Shown: positions 37,427 through 46,883 of the stretch, one piece after another | Layout: each line of letters starts with the position of its first letter | How positions within the stretch are numbered: the first letter of the stretch is position 1 | From: Reclinomonas americana ATCC 50394 | Lineage: Eukaryota; Jakobida; Jakobea; Jakobida | NCBI GenBank assembly: GCA_048213135.1 | Contig: PS015010.1 | Location: 372,001-436,000, forward strand | Length of the DNA: 64,000 nucleotides | Reading direction: 5' to 3' | The notes under the pieces: generated by a model | Seen by the model: the letters and a program-made list of their open reading frames with translations, nothing else | Databases searched by the model: none | What the model was told of the DNA's origin: nothing | Program-made: the position numbers and the translations under genes

Positions 37427-38626
37427 ATGACGGACAAAAATATTTCCTTGTCCCAGCGGGAGAATTATAACCCCTCCTCCTTTACGGAATTCCTGTGGTG
37501 GTTATCCACTGCCGAAAAGGAATTGCTGGCCGATTGCGTGGTCGACCGTAACCGTTACCGCATCATTGGTATGACGGTACTCGCCACCTGGTTATTCGCC
37601 ACTTTTGCCTGGACCTGCTTTTTCACCACCATTACCGGTCAATTGCCGATGGCTGTGGCACTGGGGCTGTTCATGGGCTTTGTGATCCTTACCATTGACA
37701 GGGCGCTGATCAAAGGCATCACCCGCTCGGGCAGGCGTAAAGCGGGGCCGCTTATCTTTCGTGGTATTCTTGCGCTTACCATCGGCACTTTTATGGCGCA
37801 ACCCGTGGTGCTGTTTATGTTCGATAAAGAGATCCGCCTGCAAACCTCGCTCGACAATGAACAAAGAAAAAAACAGAAACAGCAGGAACTCGAAACCTTT
37901 TACAAAGCTCAGCAAGTACAGGTACAACAACAGACCGCCACTATAAAAAAAGAACTGTCGGATAAATCCGACGCCGTGTCCACCGCCCGGCAGCAATTTC
38001 TTGCCGAAACCGATGGCAGCGGCGGAACGGGTAAAGTGGGTATTAAAGATATCGCCATCGCCAAACGCAATGAATACCAGAAGCTCGATGCCGAATACCA
38101 GGCCATGCTGAAAGAACGGCAACCGCAACTCGACAGTGCCAGTGCCGCATTGAAACGTATCGACGAAGCCAAACAGGCAGAACAGGCGCAGTTCGCCGCT
38201 TTATTCAATGATGGGTTTCTTACGCGTATAACCGCCCTCAGCAACATGCTGAAGAACAATGACGCGTTGCAGTACCGTTACTACCTGATCGTTTTTATCC
38301 TGATGCTGATCGAACTCATGCCGGTGATCGCAAAAAGCCTGCTGCCATCGGGAAGTTATGATGAGAAGGCGGCGTTGCGGGAAGAGATGGAGATCGAGAT
38401 CGCCCAGAGCAATGTGCGCAAGGAAATGCACCTGAAAGAAATGTATAACCAGCTGGCGCACGAAAATGACGCCGAAGTGATCAAGGCCTTCTTTGCCCTC
38501 ACCCGCGATGAACGAACGGAGAAGATCCGCGTATTCAGCAAAAAATGGAAAGAAGAACAGCACCACAGTTTCGACAGCTTCTGGGAAAGGATGAAGAAAG
38601 AGGTGCTGACGAAGCAGGAGAATTAA
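37427..38626 (+). CDS. DUF4407 membrane protein
   Basis: 399 residues. Conserved start with FTEFLWWLSTAEKELLADCVVDRNRYRIIGM, two paired helices (about 45-65 and 70-88), the DRALIKGI loop, a third helix around 108-122, then a long coiled coil (about 130-275, rich in Gln, Lys, Glu, Ala), a fourth helix (about 284-303) and a charged C-terminal tail. The layout suggests a membrane protein with a large periplasmic coiled coil. Function of the family is unknown. Monocistronic. Confidence 0.9.
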   Translation: MTDKNISLSQRENYNPSSFTEFLWWLSTAEKELLADCVVDRNRYRIIGMTVLATWLFATFAWTCFFTTITGQLPMAVALGLFMGFVILTIDRALIKGITRSGRRKAGPLIFRGILALTIGTFMAQPVVLFMFDKEIRLQTSLDNEQRKKQKQQELETFYKAQQVQVQQQTATIKKELSDKSDAVSTARQQFLAETDGSGGTGKVGIKDIAIAKRNEYQKLDAEYQAMLKERQPQLDSASAALKRIDEAKQAEQAQFAALFNDGFLTRITALSNMLKNNDALQYRYYLIVFILMLIELMPVIAKSLLPSGSYDEKAALREEMEIEIAQSNVRKEMHLKEMYNQLAHENDAEVIKAFFALTRDERTEKIRVFSKKWKEEQHHSFDSFWERMKKEVLTKQEN

Positions 38627-38652
38627 TTATCAATTACGAATTACTAATTACG

Positions 38653-38699
38653 AATGCCTTTGGTTGCTTAGTGTAAGCTGATCGTCCAAAGGCATTTTT
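38653..38699 (+). terminator. Terminator after the DUF4407 gene, preceded by an AATTACG array
   Basis: AATGCCTTTGG (38653-38663) / CCAAAGGCATT (38686-38696) followed by TTTTG. The stem's 5' end is the last unit of the AATTACG array at 38629-38654, and another inverted array follows at 38708-38738. Confidence 0.75.
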
Positions 38700-38785
38700 G
38701 TTTTGAAAATGATTAGTAATTAGTCATTAGTAATTACTATTTCACAGTCATCCAGTATTGATGAATCCATTTTTGTTAATCTTCT

Positions 38786-38835
38786 TTTCAAAAGAATAAA
38801 AAATCATATATCTTTAATGTGTAAATAATACACAT
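38786..38835 (+). promoter_or_regulatory. Amylase promoter with adjacent palindrome
   Basis: TTTC (38786-38789), 19-nt spacer, TATCTTTA (38809-38816). Directly after the -10 lies a perfect inverted repeat ATGTGTA-AATAA-TACACAT (38817-38835), covering the expected transcription start and ending 6 nt before the ATG. This position suits a repressor site or an mRNA hairpin that limits translation. Confidence 0.5.
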
Positions 38836-38841
38836 TGCTAT

Positions 38842-41367
38842 ATGAAAAAGATCTACTTCGTTGGGTTTTTTGTGCTTTTGTCATTCCTCTCACAGGCGCA
38901 GCAGGTATTTATGCAGGGCTGGTATTGGGATTATCCCAAAACGGCAGGCGGTTACAGCTGGGCCGACACGCTCAGGCTGAAAGCGGCCTCACTTAAAGCT
39001 TCGGGTATTACACACATCTGGTTTCCCCCGCATGCAGTGGCCAGTTTTGGTACCAACAGCAATGGTTACGATCCCAAAGATCTTTTCATCGGCGATCAAA
39101 CCACCGGCCTGGGCACCCGCCCGGCGCTCAACAATATGCTGGCGGAATTTACAGCACAAGGGATAGCTCCCGTAGCCGATATGGTATACAACCACCGCGA
39201 TGGCGGATCGGCAGAAGTGAATACTGCCGTGAAGGATTACATCACCAGTTACTATACAGCAGCCAAAGAACCTTTCCCATCCGATCGTTTTCGCTGCATC
39301 ATTCCACTGGGAGGCGCCAGCGGCAACGGGGCAGGGGATTATTATTTCAAGATCAGCTCCAAAACCGGCGATGGTCGTTTCAATAATTACGGTTATAAAC
39401 TCTACATGGAAACCCAAACTACCGGTTACCAGGGCCTGCCCGATCTGAATGAATCGGAACCCAATGGTGGTGGTGATTGCGGGCAGGCCAATAATAATAT
39501 ATCGCTGGGTAAAAATTTGTTTGCTACTGTTGAGACTGGTGGCGGTTGCAATACCGACGAGTTTCACCTGTTTATCAGCAGTTCCGATTTTAACGCGGCA
39601 GGAGATACACTCTACATCTACATGAGCAATACCGGTGGTTATTCCGATCACCGCATTTACGGGATATGGAGCGCATCCCGCTCGGCGGATATTGTGGGTG
39701 ATGTTCGTTACCAGACTTACACCGATTTCAGCAGTATGCCCAGCGGCCGCGGACAAATGAATTTCGAATTCTTTAAACCCAACAGCAGCAATGCATCTTC
39801 CACTTTCCTTAACGGCGACTGGGATGGTATGTACTTCTTTTATGATTACGACCAGTTCCAGAAAAGAACGCAGGACACCCTCATTGAGTGGACCAAATGG
39901 AACTGGGACGAACTGGGTGTTCGCGGATTGCGTATGGACGCGGTGAAACATTTTACACCCGCTTTTGTAGGTAAGATGCTCGACAGTATGCACAAGTATG
40001 GCAAAGACCCCGGGCTGGTGGTAGGCGAGTGGTACAGCACCAATACCAGCGAACTCAGCGGCTGGGTAAACAGCGTGAAATCAAACATGAGTGCCGGTGC
40101 GCAGGCGGCCATCCAGCCTAAAATATTCGACTTTGCCCTGCGGGAACAACTGCGCCAGGCTTGCGACAATGGAAGTTATGATACAAGAAATGTTTTTTCC
40201 GGCAGTCTGCACGATGCGGCCGGTATGAGCGGATTCAACGTAGTTACTTTCGCCAATAACCACGACTTCCGCGACGCATCAGGTTTTGCTTCATTGATCA
40301 GGAACAACACCGACCTGGCCTATGCTTACCTGCTTACGAATAACCAGCTGGGAGTGCCTACGGTTTTTTACCCGGATTATTACGGGTACCCGGCACCGTC
40401 AGGCGGACTCTACAGTTACCATCCCACCAACCTGCCGCCTTATAAAACAAGGATCGACGAACTGATGGGCGTACTCAAACTGTACATCAACGGATCACCT
40501 TCGGTGGATTACCTCAACCGTTTCAGCACACCGTACAACAGCAGTTACAGCAGCGGATCGGCGGATAAAGCGCTCATCTACCAGTTGCAGGGATCGGCAC
40601 TGAACGGCTTCCGTGATGTGATCGTTGCCATCAATTTCAGCAGCAACCGCCTGCAGGTAGATCAGCAAATCAATAACCGCGGCGGCACTTTAACCACAGG
40701 CACCCGCTTTTACGATGCTTTGGGTTATTCCGCTTTTCCTTACCAGCAATTAAGTGCTTCCTCGCAGGTATACATCGACCTGCCAGCTAAAAGTTATTCG
40801 GTTTGGGTACAGAATGTGGGGCCGCTGCCTTTGTCGTTATTGTCTTTCGCTGCCACGCCACTGAGCGGACAGGTAAATGTGCAATGGACTGTAGCCAACG
40901 AGGATGGGATAACGCATTATGAAGTGGAACGTTCTGCTGACGGGCGCATTTTCAGCAAGCTGGGCGAGGTCGCCGGTAATAACAGCGGCTCCTATATGTA
41001 TCCCGATAAAGCGCTTCCCGCATCGGGCTATGTTTATTATCGTTTGAAATGGACCGGTAAAGATGGCAGGATTCAGTACAGCAGCATCGTAAAAATAAAA
41101 TTGTCGGGCAGCGGCTTTTTAATGCAGGTATCGCCCAACCCGGTTGAAGGTAATATGGCTAAAATAATGATCACTTCACCCTCAACGGAAAACCTGCGGG
41201 TAAACCTGTACAATGCCACAGGGCAAAAAGTACTGGCAGAACACATACAAGTGCAGGCCGGAACGGGATGGTATACTTTGCCGGTGAACGGGTTGCCGGC
41301 CGGGCTATACAACCTGGTGATTGCCGGTAAAAGCGGGAGTTATACAGCCAGGCTGGTGAAACAATAA
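38842..41367 (+). CDS. Secreted GH13 alpha-amylase with T9SS sorting domain
   Basis: 841 residues. Signal peptide 1-19 (ends SQA-Q). The GH13 barrel starts VFMQGWYWDYPKTAGGYSW and contains VADMVYNHRDGG (conserved region I), GLRMDAVKHF (region II, nucleophile Asp about 372), VVGEWYS (region III, acid/base Glu) and FANNHDFRDASG (region IV, H-D). A long insertion with acidic and Asn-rich loops (about 125-320) interrupts the barrel between regions I and II. It is followed by an amylase C-terminal beta domain, an FN3-like module (about 655-745) and a T9SS type A domain (VSPNPVEG ... LPAGLYNLVIAG). Should hydrolyse starch or related glucans at the cell surface or outside. Confidence 0.93.
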   Translation: MKKIYFVGFFVLLSFLSQAQQVFMQGWYWDYPKTAGGYSWADTLRLKAASLKASGITHIWFPPHAVASFGTNSNGYDPKDLFIGDQTTGLGTRPALNNMLAEFTAQGIAPVADMVYNHRDGGSAEVNTAVKDYITSYYTAAKEPFPSDRFRCIIPLGGASGNGAGDYYFKISSKTGDGRFNNYGYKLYMETQTTGYQGLPDLNESEPNGGGDCGQANNNISLGKNLFATVETGGGCNTDEFHLFISSSDFNAAGDTLYIYMSNTGGYSDHRIYGIWSASRSADIVGDVRYQTYTDFSSMPSGRGQMNFEFFKPNSSNASSTFLNGDWDGMYFFYDYDQFQKRTQDTLIEWTKWNWDELGVRGLRMDAVKHFTPAFVGKMLDSMHKYGKDPGLVVGEWYSTNTSELSGWVNSVKSNMSAGAQAAIQPKIFDFALREQLRQACDNGSYDTRNVFSGSLHDAAGMSGFNVVTFANNHDFRDASGFASLIRNNTDLAYAYLLTNNQLGVPTVFYPDYYGYPAPSGGLYSYHPTNLPPYKTRIDELMGVLKLYINGSPSVDYLNRFSTPYNSSYSSGSADKALIYQLQGSALNGFRDVIVAINFSSNRLQVDQQINNRGGTLTTGTRFYDALGYSAFPYQQLSASSQVYIDLPAKSYSVWVQNVGPLPLSLLSFAATPLSGQVNVQWTVANEDGITHYEVERSADGRIFSKLGEVAGNNSGSYMYPDKALPASGYVYYRLKWTGKDGRIQYSSIVKIKLSGSGFLMQVSPNPVEGNMAKIMITSPSTENLRVNLYNATGQKVLAEHIQVQAGTGWYTLPVNGLPAGLYNLVIAGKSGSYTARLVKQ

Positions 41368-41493
41368 GCAATTCAAAATTCAAAAGTAAAAATTCAAAAG
41401 GGGCCGGTTCTGCTGAGCTCCTTTTTTAATTTTTCCTTTTGACTTTTTACCTCCTCCCCGACAACCCGCTATCCGCCTTATCTCCTAATCCCT

Positions 41494-41501
41494 TATTTTT
41501 G
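41494..41501 (+). promoter_or_regulatory. Candidate -10 element of mutS
   Basis: TATTTTTG, exact TAnnTTTG match, ending 6 nt before the chosen mutS ATG, which implies a leaderless or nearly leaderless mRNA. Confidence 0.4.
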
Positions 41502-41507
41502 CCAACC

Positions 41508-44120
41508 ATGGCAAAAGCAGCGACAGAGACACCCTTAATGCAGCAACACGGGGCCATCAAGGCCCGGTATCCCGACGCGATACTGCTGTTCAGGGTGGGT
41601 GATTTTTATGAGACTTTCGGGCAGGATGCCGTGAATACAGCTGCCGTACTTGGCATTACCCTTACCAAAAGAAATAATGGTAATGAAGAATCCTCGCAAC
41701 TGGCGGGCTTTCCTCATCACGCACTGGATACCTACCTGCACAAACTGGTAAAAGCCGGTTACCGCGTGGCCATCTGCGACCAGCTCGAAGACCCCAAACA
41801 GGTAAAGGGCATTGTGAAACGCGGTGTTACCGAACTGGTGACGCCGGGCGTTGCCACCAGCGACAAACTGCTGGAGCACAACAGCAACAACTTCCTGGCC
41901 GCCCTTCATTTTGATAACGATACAACCGGGCTGGCCTTACTCGATATTTCTACCGGCGAATTTTTCATTGCCGAAGGCGATAAGGAATACACCGATAAAT
42001 TGCTGCAGAGCCTCAAACCCGCGGAAGTGATCTTCCAGCGCAACCGGCAAAAGCAATTCAAAGAAAATTTCGGCAACCGATTTTTTACTTATGGTCTTGA
42101 TGAATGGATATTCACCGAAGCCTACGCTACCGAAAGCCTGCTCAGGCATTTCGGCACACACAGCCTGAAAGGCTTTGGTGTGGAAGCCCTCAATGCCGGC
42201 ATCATTGCGGCAGGAGCGATACTGCATTACCTGAAAGATACCGAACATCCCAACCTGGGGCATATTACCTCTTTACAGCGTATAGAAAGGGAAGAGCATT
42301 TATGGATGGACCGGTTTACCATTCGCAACCTGGAATTGTTTGGCGGGGCGGAAGGCAGCCACAGCCTGTTGCAGGTGCTCGACAATACCGTTTCGCCCAT
42401 GGGCGCCCGCCTGCTTAAACGCTGGATGGTGCTGCCGCTCAACAACCCGGAAAAGATCAACGAACGGCTGGACGCGGTGGAGTTCTTTATCCGAGAAACA
42501 GATACCCGTAACAAGATGCTGCAATGCATCCGCCAGGCCGGCGATGTGGAAAGGCTGGTGAGTAAAGTGCCGCTGAAAAAAGTGAACCCGCGTGAAGTAT
42601 TGCAGATCGCCAAAGGATTGCAGCAGGCCGAACAGGTGAAGACCATGCTCACCGGTACATCGAATAATTATGTGAAACGCCTGAGCGAATCCATCAATCC
42701 CTGTACCTATATTTTTGAAAGGATAACCAAAGACATTGCTGAAAATCCCCCGGCAGTGGCTTCAAAAGGAGGGATGATCGCGGCGGGCGTGCACGAAGAG
42801 CTCGACAGCCTGCGCCGCATTGCCAGTGGCGGTAAAGAGTACCTGGTGGAATTGCAGCAGAAGGAAGCCGCCGCTACCGGCATATCTTCCCTGAAAATAG
42901 GTTTCAACAATGTATTCGGCTATTACCTGGAAGTGACGAACATCCACAAAGCCAAAGTGCCGGAAAGCTGGATACGCAAACAGACCCTCGCCAATGCGGA
43001 GCGTTACATCACCCCTGAATTAAAAGAATACGAAGAAAAGATCACCGGCGCTGAGGATAAGATATACCAGATAGAAATACAGTTATTCGAGCAACTACTT
43101 AATGAATTGCAGGACTTCATCGCACCCATGCAGGTGAACGGAAGTGTGCTGGCTACGCTCGACTGCCTGGCCTGTTTCGCCAATAATGCCCTGCAACTGA
43201 ATTATAAAAAACCGGTGGTGACCGACGGCGCTATTCTCGACATAAAAGACAGCCGTCATCCCGTAATAGAAAGACACCTGCCACCGGGCGAATCGTACAT
43301 CAGCAATGATATACTGCTCGACCCCGCTGGTCAGCAGGTCATCATCCTTACCGGTCCCAATATGAGTGGTAAGAGTGCCATCCTGCGGCAGACGGCCCTT
43401 ATTACCCTGATGGCGCATATCGGCAGTTTTGTACCTGCCAGTGAGGCAAAGATTCCTTTGACCGATAAGATCTTCACCCGGGTAGGCGCCAGCGACAACC
43501 TGAGTGGCGGTGAAAGTACCTTTATGGTGGAAATGAACGAGACTGCCAGCATCATCAACAACCTCACCAGCCGCAGCCTTATTTTGCTGGATGAGATCGG
43601 CCGCGGCACTTCCACCTACGATGGTATCAGTATCGCCTGGAGTATCGCCGAATTTCTTCACGAATCACCCTGCCAGCCCAAAACACTGTTTGCCACCCAC
43701 TACCACGAGCTGAATGAACTGGAAGACCGGCTGCCCCGCATCCGCAATTACCATGTTACCAATAAGGAAGTAGGCAACCGTGTCATTTTCCTGCGTAAAC
43801 TGGCGCCGGGGGGTAGTACCCACAGCTTCGGTATCCACGTAGCCCGTATGGCCGGTATGCCGCCTGCACTGATTGACCGGGCCAACGAAGTGCTGAAAGT
43901 GCTGGAAGACAGCAAAAATAACCTGGAAGGCAACGACCGCGATAACCTGAAAAACAAGGTTACCCCCGTAGCCATGCCCCATATGCAGCTGAATATCTTC
44001 GATGCCCATTCCGTTACCTTTGCCGATATCCGCGAATTGCTGGAATCGGTGGATATCAACCGCCTGACACCTGTTGAAGCCCTGTTAAAATTGCAGGAGA
44101 TCAAAAATAAATTGCAGTGA
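41508..44120 (+). CDS. mutS: DNA mismatch repair protein MutS
   Basis: 870 residues from the ATG at 41508; upstream in-frame codons give 23 non-conserved residues and include the -10 box. Mismatch-binding domain at the start: T-P-L-M-Q-Q-H and LLFRVGDFYETFGQDA, with the F-Y-E mismatch wedge motif. Connector, lever and clamp domains follow. ATPase: ILTGPNMSGKSAILRQ (Walker A, about 627-642), LSGGESTFMVEM, ILLDEIGRGTSTYDG (Walker B), FATHYHEL. Full length, with the C-terminal tail. Recognises mispairs in newly made DNA. Confidence 0.98.
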   Translation: MAKAATETPLMQQHGAIKARYPDAILLFRVGDFYETFGQDAVNTAAVLGITLTKRNNGNEESSQLAGFPHHALDTYLHKLVKAGYRVAICDQLEDPKQVKGIVKRGVTELVTPGVATSDKLLEHNSNNFLAALHFDNDTTGLALLDISTGEFFIAEGDKEYTDKLLQSLKPAEVIFQRNRQKQFKENFGNRFFTYGLDEWIFTEAYATESLLRHFGTHSLKGFGVEALNAGIIAAGAILHYLKDTEHPNLGHITSLQRIEREEHLWMDRFTIRNLELFGGAEGSHSLLQVLDNTVSPMGARLLKRWMVLPLNNPEKINERLDAVEFFIRETDTRNKMLQCIRQAGDVERLVSKVPLKKVNPREVLQIAKGLQQAEQVKTMLTGTSNNYVKRLSESINPCTYIFERITKDIAENPPAVASKGGMIAAGVHEELDSLRRIASGGKEYLVELQQKEAAATGISSLKIGFNNVFGYYLEVTNIHKAKVPESWIRKQTLANAERYITPELKEYEEKITGAEDKIYQIEIQLFEQLLNELQDFIAPMQVNGSVLATLDCLACFANNALQLNYKKPVVTDGAILDIKDSRHPVIERHLPPGESYISNDILLDPAGQQVIILTGPNMSGKSAILRQTALITLMAHIGSFVPASEAKIPLTDKIFTRVGASDNLSGGESTFMVEMNETASIINNLTSRSLILLDEIGRGTSTYDGISIAWSIAEFLHESPCQPKTLFATHYHELNELEDRLPRIRNYHVTNKEVGNRVIFLRKLAPGGSTHSFGIHVARMAGMPPALIDRANEVLKVLEDSKNNLEGNDRDNLKNKVTPVAMPHMQLNIFDAHSVTFADIRELLESVDINRLTPVEALLKLQEIKNKLQ

Positions 44121-44238
44121 TGGCCACCCCGGCAATATGTAATTCGTTCAGTATTTAGCATCTTTGGGGCACAATTGTTGTGCGGCCTTGCAGCAAAATG
44201 ACGCATAAGGTCGTCTTACCGATGATTATAACTGTTAT

Positions 44239-46263
44239 ATGCTTAAAAAAGGTTCCTTTCTTATTATAATATCTCTACTGGCTTTTTTCGAAGGCTTTTC
44301 GCAGTGTACCACTTTGGGGCAGAACCCCAGCACGGCTTTCCCGGTGTGTGGTACTACTACATTTGTACAGAATACGGTTCCGCTTTGCAGCTCCAATGCC
44401 CTTTATGTTCCGGGATGCACGGGCAGCAGCAGCGCCAATTACGAGAACCGCAATCCCTTCTGGTATAAATTTACCTGCTACCAGTCGGGCACCCTGGGTT
44501 TTGTGATCAATCCCAATAACAACGACGATTACGACTGGCAATTATATGATGTTACCGGTCTTAATCCCGATGATGTGTATACCAACACGTCTATCATCGT
44601 GTCCGGCAACTGGTCGGGTACCTACGGTCCAACCGGCGCCTCGGCATCCGGTGTGAGTTACCTGCAGTGCGCTTCCGACCCAACCGCCAATGAACCCACT
44701 TTTGCCCAAATGCCCAATCTCATTGCAGGGCACAATTACTTGCTGCTGGTGAGTCATTTTACCGATACCCAGTTTGGTTATTCTCTTTCTTTCGGGGGCG
44801 GCACCGCGGTGATCACCGATCCCAAAGATCCCCATCTTGATAAATCAAGGGCCATCTGCGACGGTACATCTGCCGCCATCACCCTTAATAAAAGGATGAA
44901 GTGCAACAGCCTTACCGCCACCGGTTCCGAATTCAGCATCAGCCCCGCGGTGGCCACCGTTATTGCGGCAACGGGTTATGGTTGCAGCAACGGGTTCGAT
45001 ATGGATTCTGTCAATCTTACTTTCAGCGCGCCGCTGCCACCGGGTAATTACACCATCATCATCAACAAAGGCACCGACGGCAATACCTTACTCGACAACT
45101 GCGGTAAAGCGATCCCGGATGGAGAAACCATCCCGATGGTCGTATATCCCGTGGTGCCCACGCCCATGGACAGCCTGACTAAAGTAAAATGTGCACCTGA
45201 TTCCCTGCAGCTGGTATTCCGCAAAGGGATACGTTGCAGTTCGCTGGCGGCAGATGGTACCGATTTCGACATAACCGGTCCCACCACGGTAACCGTTACT
45301 TCTGCTACAGCCAATTGTGATGCCGACGGCCTGTCGAAGGTCATCATCGTTCATTTATCCGCTCCCATACAAACAGCGGGCACTTATATTATCCGGCTGA
45401 AAAACGGTTCAGACGGCAACACCCTGGTTGATGAATGCGCACAGCAAACACCGGCGGGTTCGTTTATTCCTTTCGTAACAAAAGATACGGTGAATGCCGA
45501 TTTCAGTTTCGGTATCCGCTATGGCTGCCGCCGCGATACCGTAGATTATGTCCACGACGGAAGGAATGGTGTGAACGTATGGAAATGGAACTTCGACAAC
45601 CTGCGTACCAGTAACCTGCAAAGCCCGTCCATCATCTACGGCACATTCGGTTTGAAGCATACACAACTGATCGTTTCCAATGGCGTGTGCAGCGACACTT
45701 CTGCTGTAATTCCGGTTATGCTTGATAATGAACTGAAAGCGGAGTTTGAAGGAACAGCCATCGTATGCCCGGGCGACAGGGCGCATTTCGTGGATAAAAG
45801 CACGGGGCATATCGTTTCCTGGAACTGGATATTTGGCAACGGCAATACCAGCAACCTGCCATCTCCGCCCGATCAGACTTATCCCACTTCACAGATCACG
45901 CAGGATGTACCGGTGAAGCTGATCATTACTAATAATCTGGGTTGTAAAGATTCCATGATACACCGCGTAAAAGTGGCGGGCAATTGTTACATCGCTGTAG
46001 CGGGTGCCTTTACTCCGAATGGCGACGGACTGAATGATTTTCTTTATCCCATCAACGCCTACAAGGCACAGGACCTCATCTTCCGCGTATTCAACCGTTT
46101 CGGGCAAATGATATTTGAGACCCGTGACTGGACAAAAAAATGGGATGGAACCTTCAAAGGACAGGGCGCCGATCCTGCCACCTATGTATGGATGCTGGAA
46201 TATACAGACGGAGATTCGGGCAAACGGATCAAACAAAAAGGAACTTCTATTTTAATCAGGTAA
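44239..46263 (+). CDS. Secreted PKD protein with T9SS type B domain
   Basis: 674 residues. Signal peptide 1-22 (ends GFS-Q). Region about 23-195 is a Cys-containing beta domain (WYKFTCYQSGTLGF, YDWQLYD) often found in gliding-associated proteins. Two Ig-like repeats follow (about 200-300 and 305-410, each with C-N-S-L or C-S-S-L and G-T-D-G-N-T-L motifs), then two PKD-like domains (NVWKWNFDN and VSWNWIFGNGNTSN), and a C-terminal CHU_C/T9SS type B domain (AGAFTPNGDGLNDFLYP ... FNRFGQMIFE ... WDGTFKGQ). Presumably a surface or secreted adhesive protein. Confidence 0.88.
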   Translation: MLKKGSFLIIISLLAFFEGFSQCTTLGQNPSTAFPVCGTTTFVQNTVPLCSSNALYVPGCTGSSSANYENRNPFWYKFTCYQSGTLGFVINPNNNDDYDWQLYDVTGLNPDDVYTNTSIIVSGNWSGTYGPTGASASGVSYLQCASDPTANEPTFAQMPNLIAGHNYLLLVSHFTDTQFGYSLSFGGGTAVITDPKDPHLDKSRAICDGTSAAITLNKRMKCNSLTATGSEFSISPAVATVIAATGYGCSNGFDMDSVNLTFSAPLPPGNYTIIINKGTDGNTLLDNCGKAIPDGETIPMVVYPVVPTPMDSLTKVKCAPDSLQLVFRKGIRCSSLAADGTDFDITGPTTVTVTSATANCDADGLSKVIIVHLSAPIQTAGTYIIRLKNGSDGNTLVDECAQQTPAGSFIPFVTKDTVNADFSFGIRYGCRRDTVDYVHDGRNGVNVWKWNFDNLRTSNLQSPSIIYGTFGLKHTQLIVSNGVCSDTSAVIPVMLDNELKAEFEGTAIVCPGDRAHFVDKSTGHIVSWNWIFGNGNTSNLPSPPDQTYPTSQITQDVPVKLIITNNLGCKDSMIHRVKVAGNCYIAVAGAFTPNGDGLNDFLYPINAYKAQDLIFRVFNRFGQMIFETRDWTKKWDGTFKGQGADPATYVWMLEYTDGDSGKRIKQKGTSILIR

Positions 46264-46268
46264 TTGTA

Positions 46269-46352
46269 CGATTTGAAAATTTGAAGATGAAACTCATCAG
46301 TAGAGGTGAGCTCATCTTCATCTTCACATTTTCAAATTGGCACATCTTCAAA
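46269..46352. repeat. Inverted TTTGAAAAT/TTGAAGATG micro-repeats
   Basis: Left arm near 46270-46290 and right arm near 46315-46352 are degenerate complements made of 8-10 bp units, with the middle GAGCTCATC-type hairpin. Fills the gap between two convergent genes, like the element at 22464-22588. Confidence 0.6.
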
Positions 46353-46880
46353 TTATTTACCCAGTTTTCTTCTTTCATCTCTTTCTTCGCGGAGCATCGC
46401 TCCAAAGTCCATCTTTCTCACCATTGTTTTTACCACCAGTGCAATACGTTTGGTGCGTGTGGGATCGGTTTTGGCGCTGTCGATCCATTTGGTAAAATAA
46501 TTGCGGTGGCCCTGGGGCAGGGAATTGTAATACGCAAGGGCTTCGGGTTCGTCGGCCAGGCATTCCAGTAATTCGGGCGGCGATTCAATCGGTGATTTAT
46601 CCAATTCAACCCGCACTTTTACCGTGGCGCCTTTTTTCTTGCCGATGCCTTTTTTTATGGCTGCATTTATGGGTATGATGAAGTCGCCTTCGCCCATGGG
46701 CAGCAGCGAAACTTTTTCTACAGGATGATCGTCGATGGTACCTTTTACCCGGTAAGATTTTTTTACCCCGGGGTTGATCTTTGCGGCTACGGCTGCAGGT
46801 ACCAGGATATAGGTCCAGCCGGTCTTTTCTCCCTGGCTGTCAAATTTTTCCAGTACCGCGTTGAATGGTGTTATGGCCAT
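46353..46880 (-). CDS. DUF1905 plus YdeI/OmpD-associated domain protein
   Basis: 175 residues. N-terminal DUF1905 half (about 5-90: FNAVLEKF, TGWTYILVP, YRVKGTIDDHPVEKVSLLPMGEGDFIIPINAAIKKGIGK) and a C-terminal YdeI-like helical half (SPPELLECL, FTKWIDSAKTDPTRTKRIALVVKTM). Related proteins are sometimes called bacteriocin-protection proteins, but the biochemical role is not established. It starts 3 bp after the LTA-synthase-like gene, so they are cotranscribed. Confidence 0.88.
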   Translation of the reverse strand: MAITPFNAVLEKFDSQGEKTGWTYILVPAAVAAKINPGVKKSYRVKGTIDDHPVEKVSLLPMGEGDFIIPINAAIKKGIGKKKGATVKVRVELDKSPIESPPELLECLADEPEALAYYNSLPQGHRNYFTKWIDSAKTDPTRTKRIALVVKTMVRKMDFGAMLREERDERRKLGK

Positions 46881-46883
46881 AAC

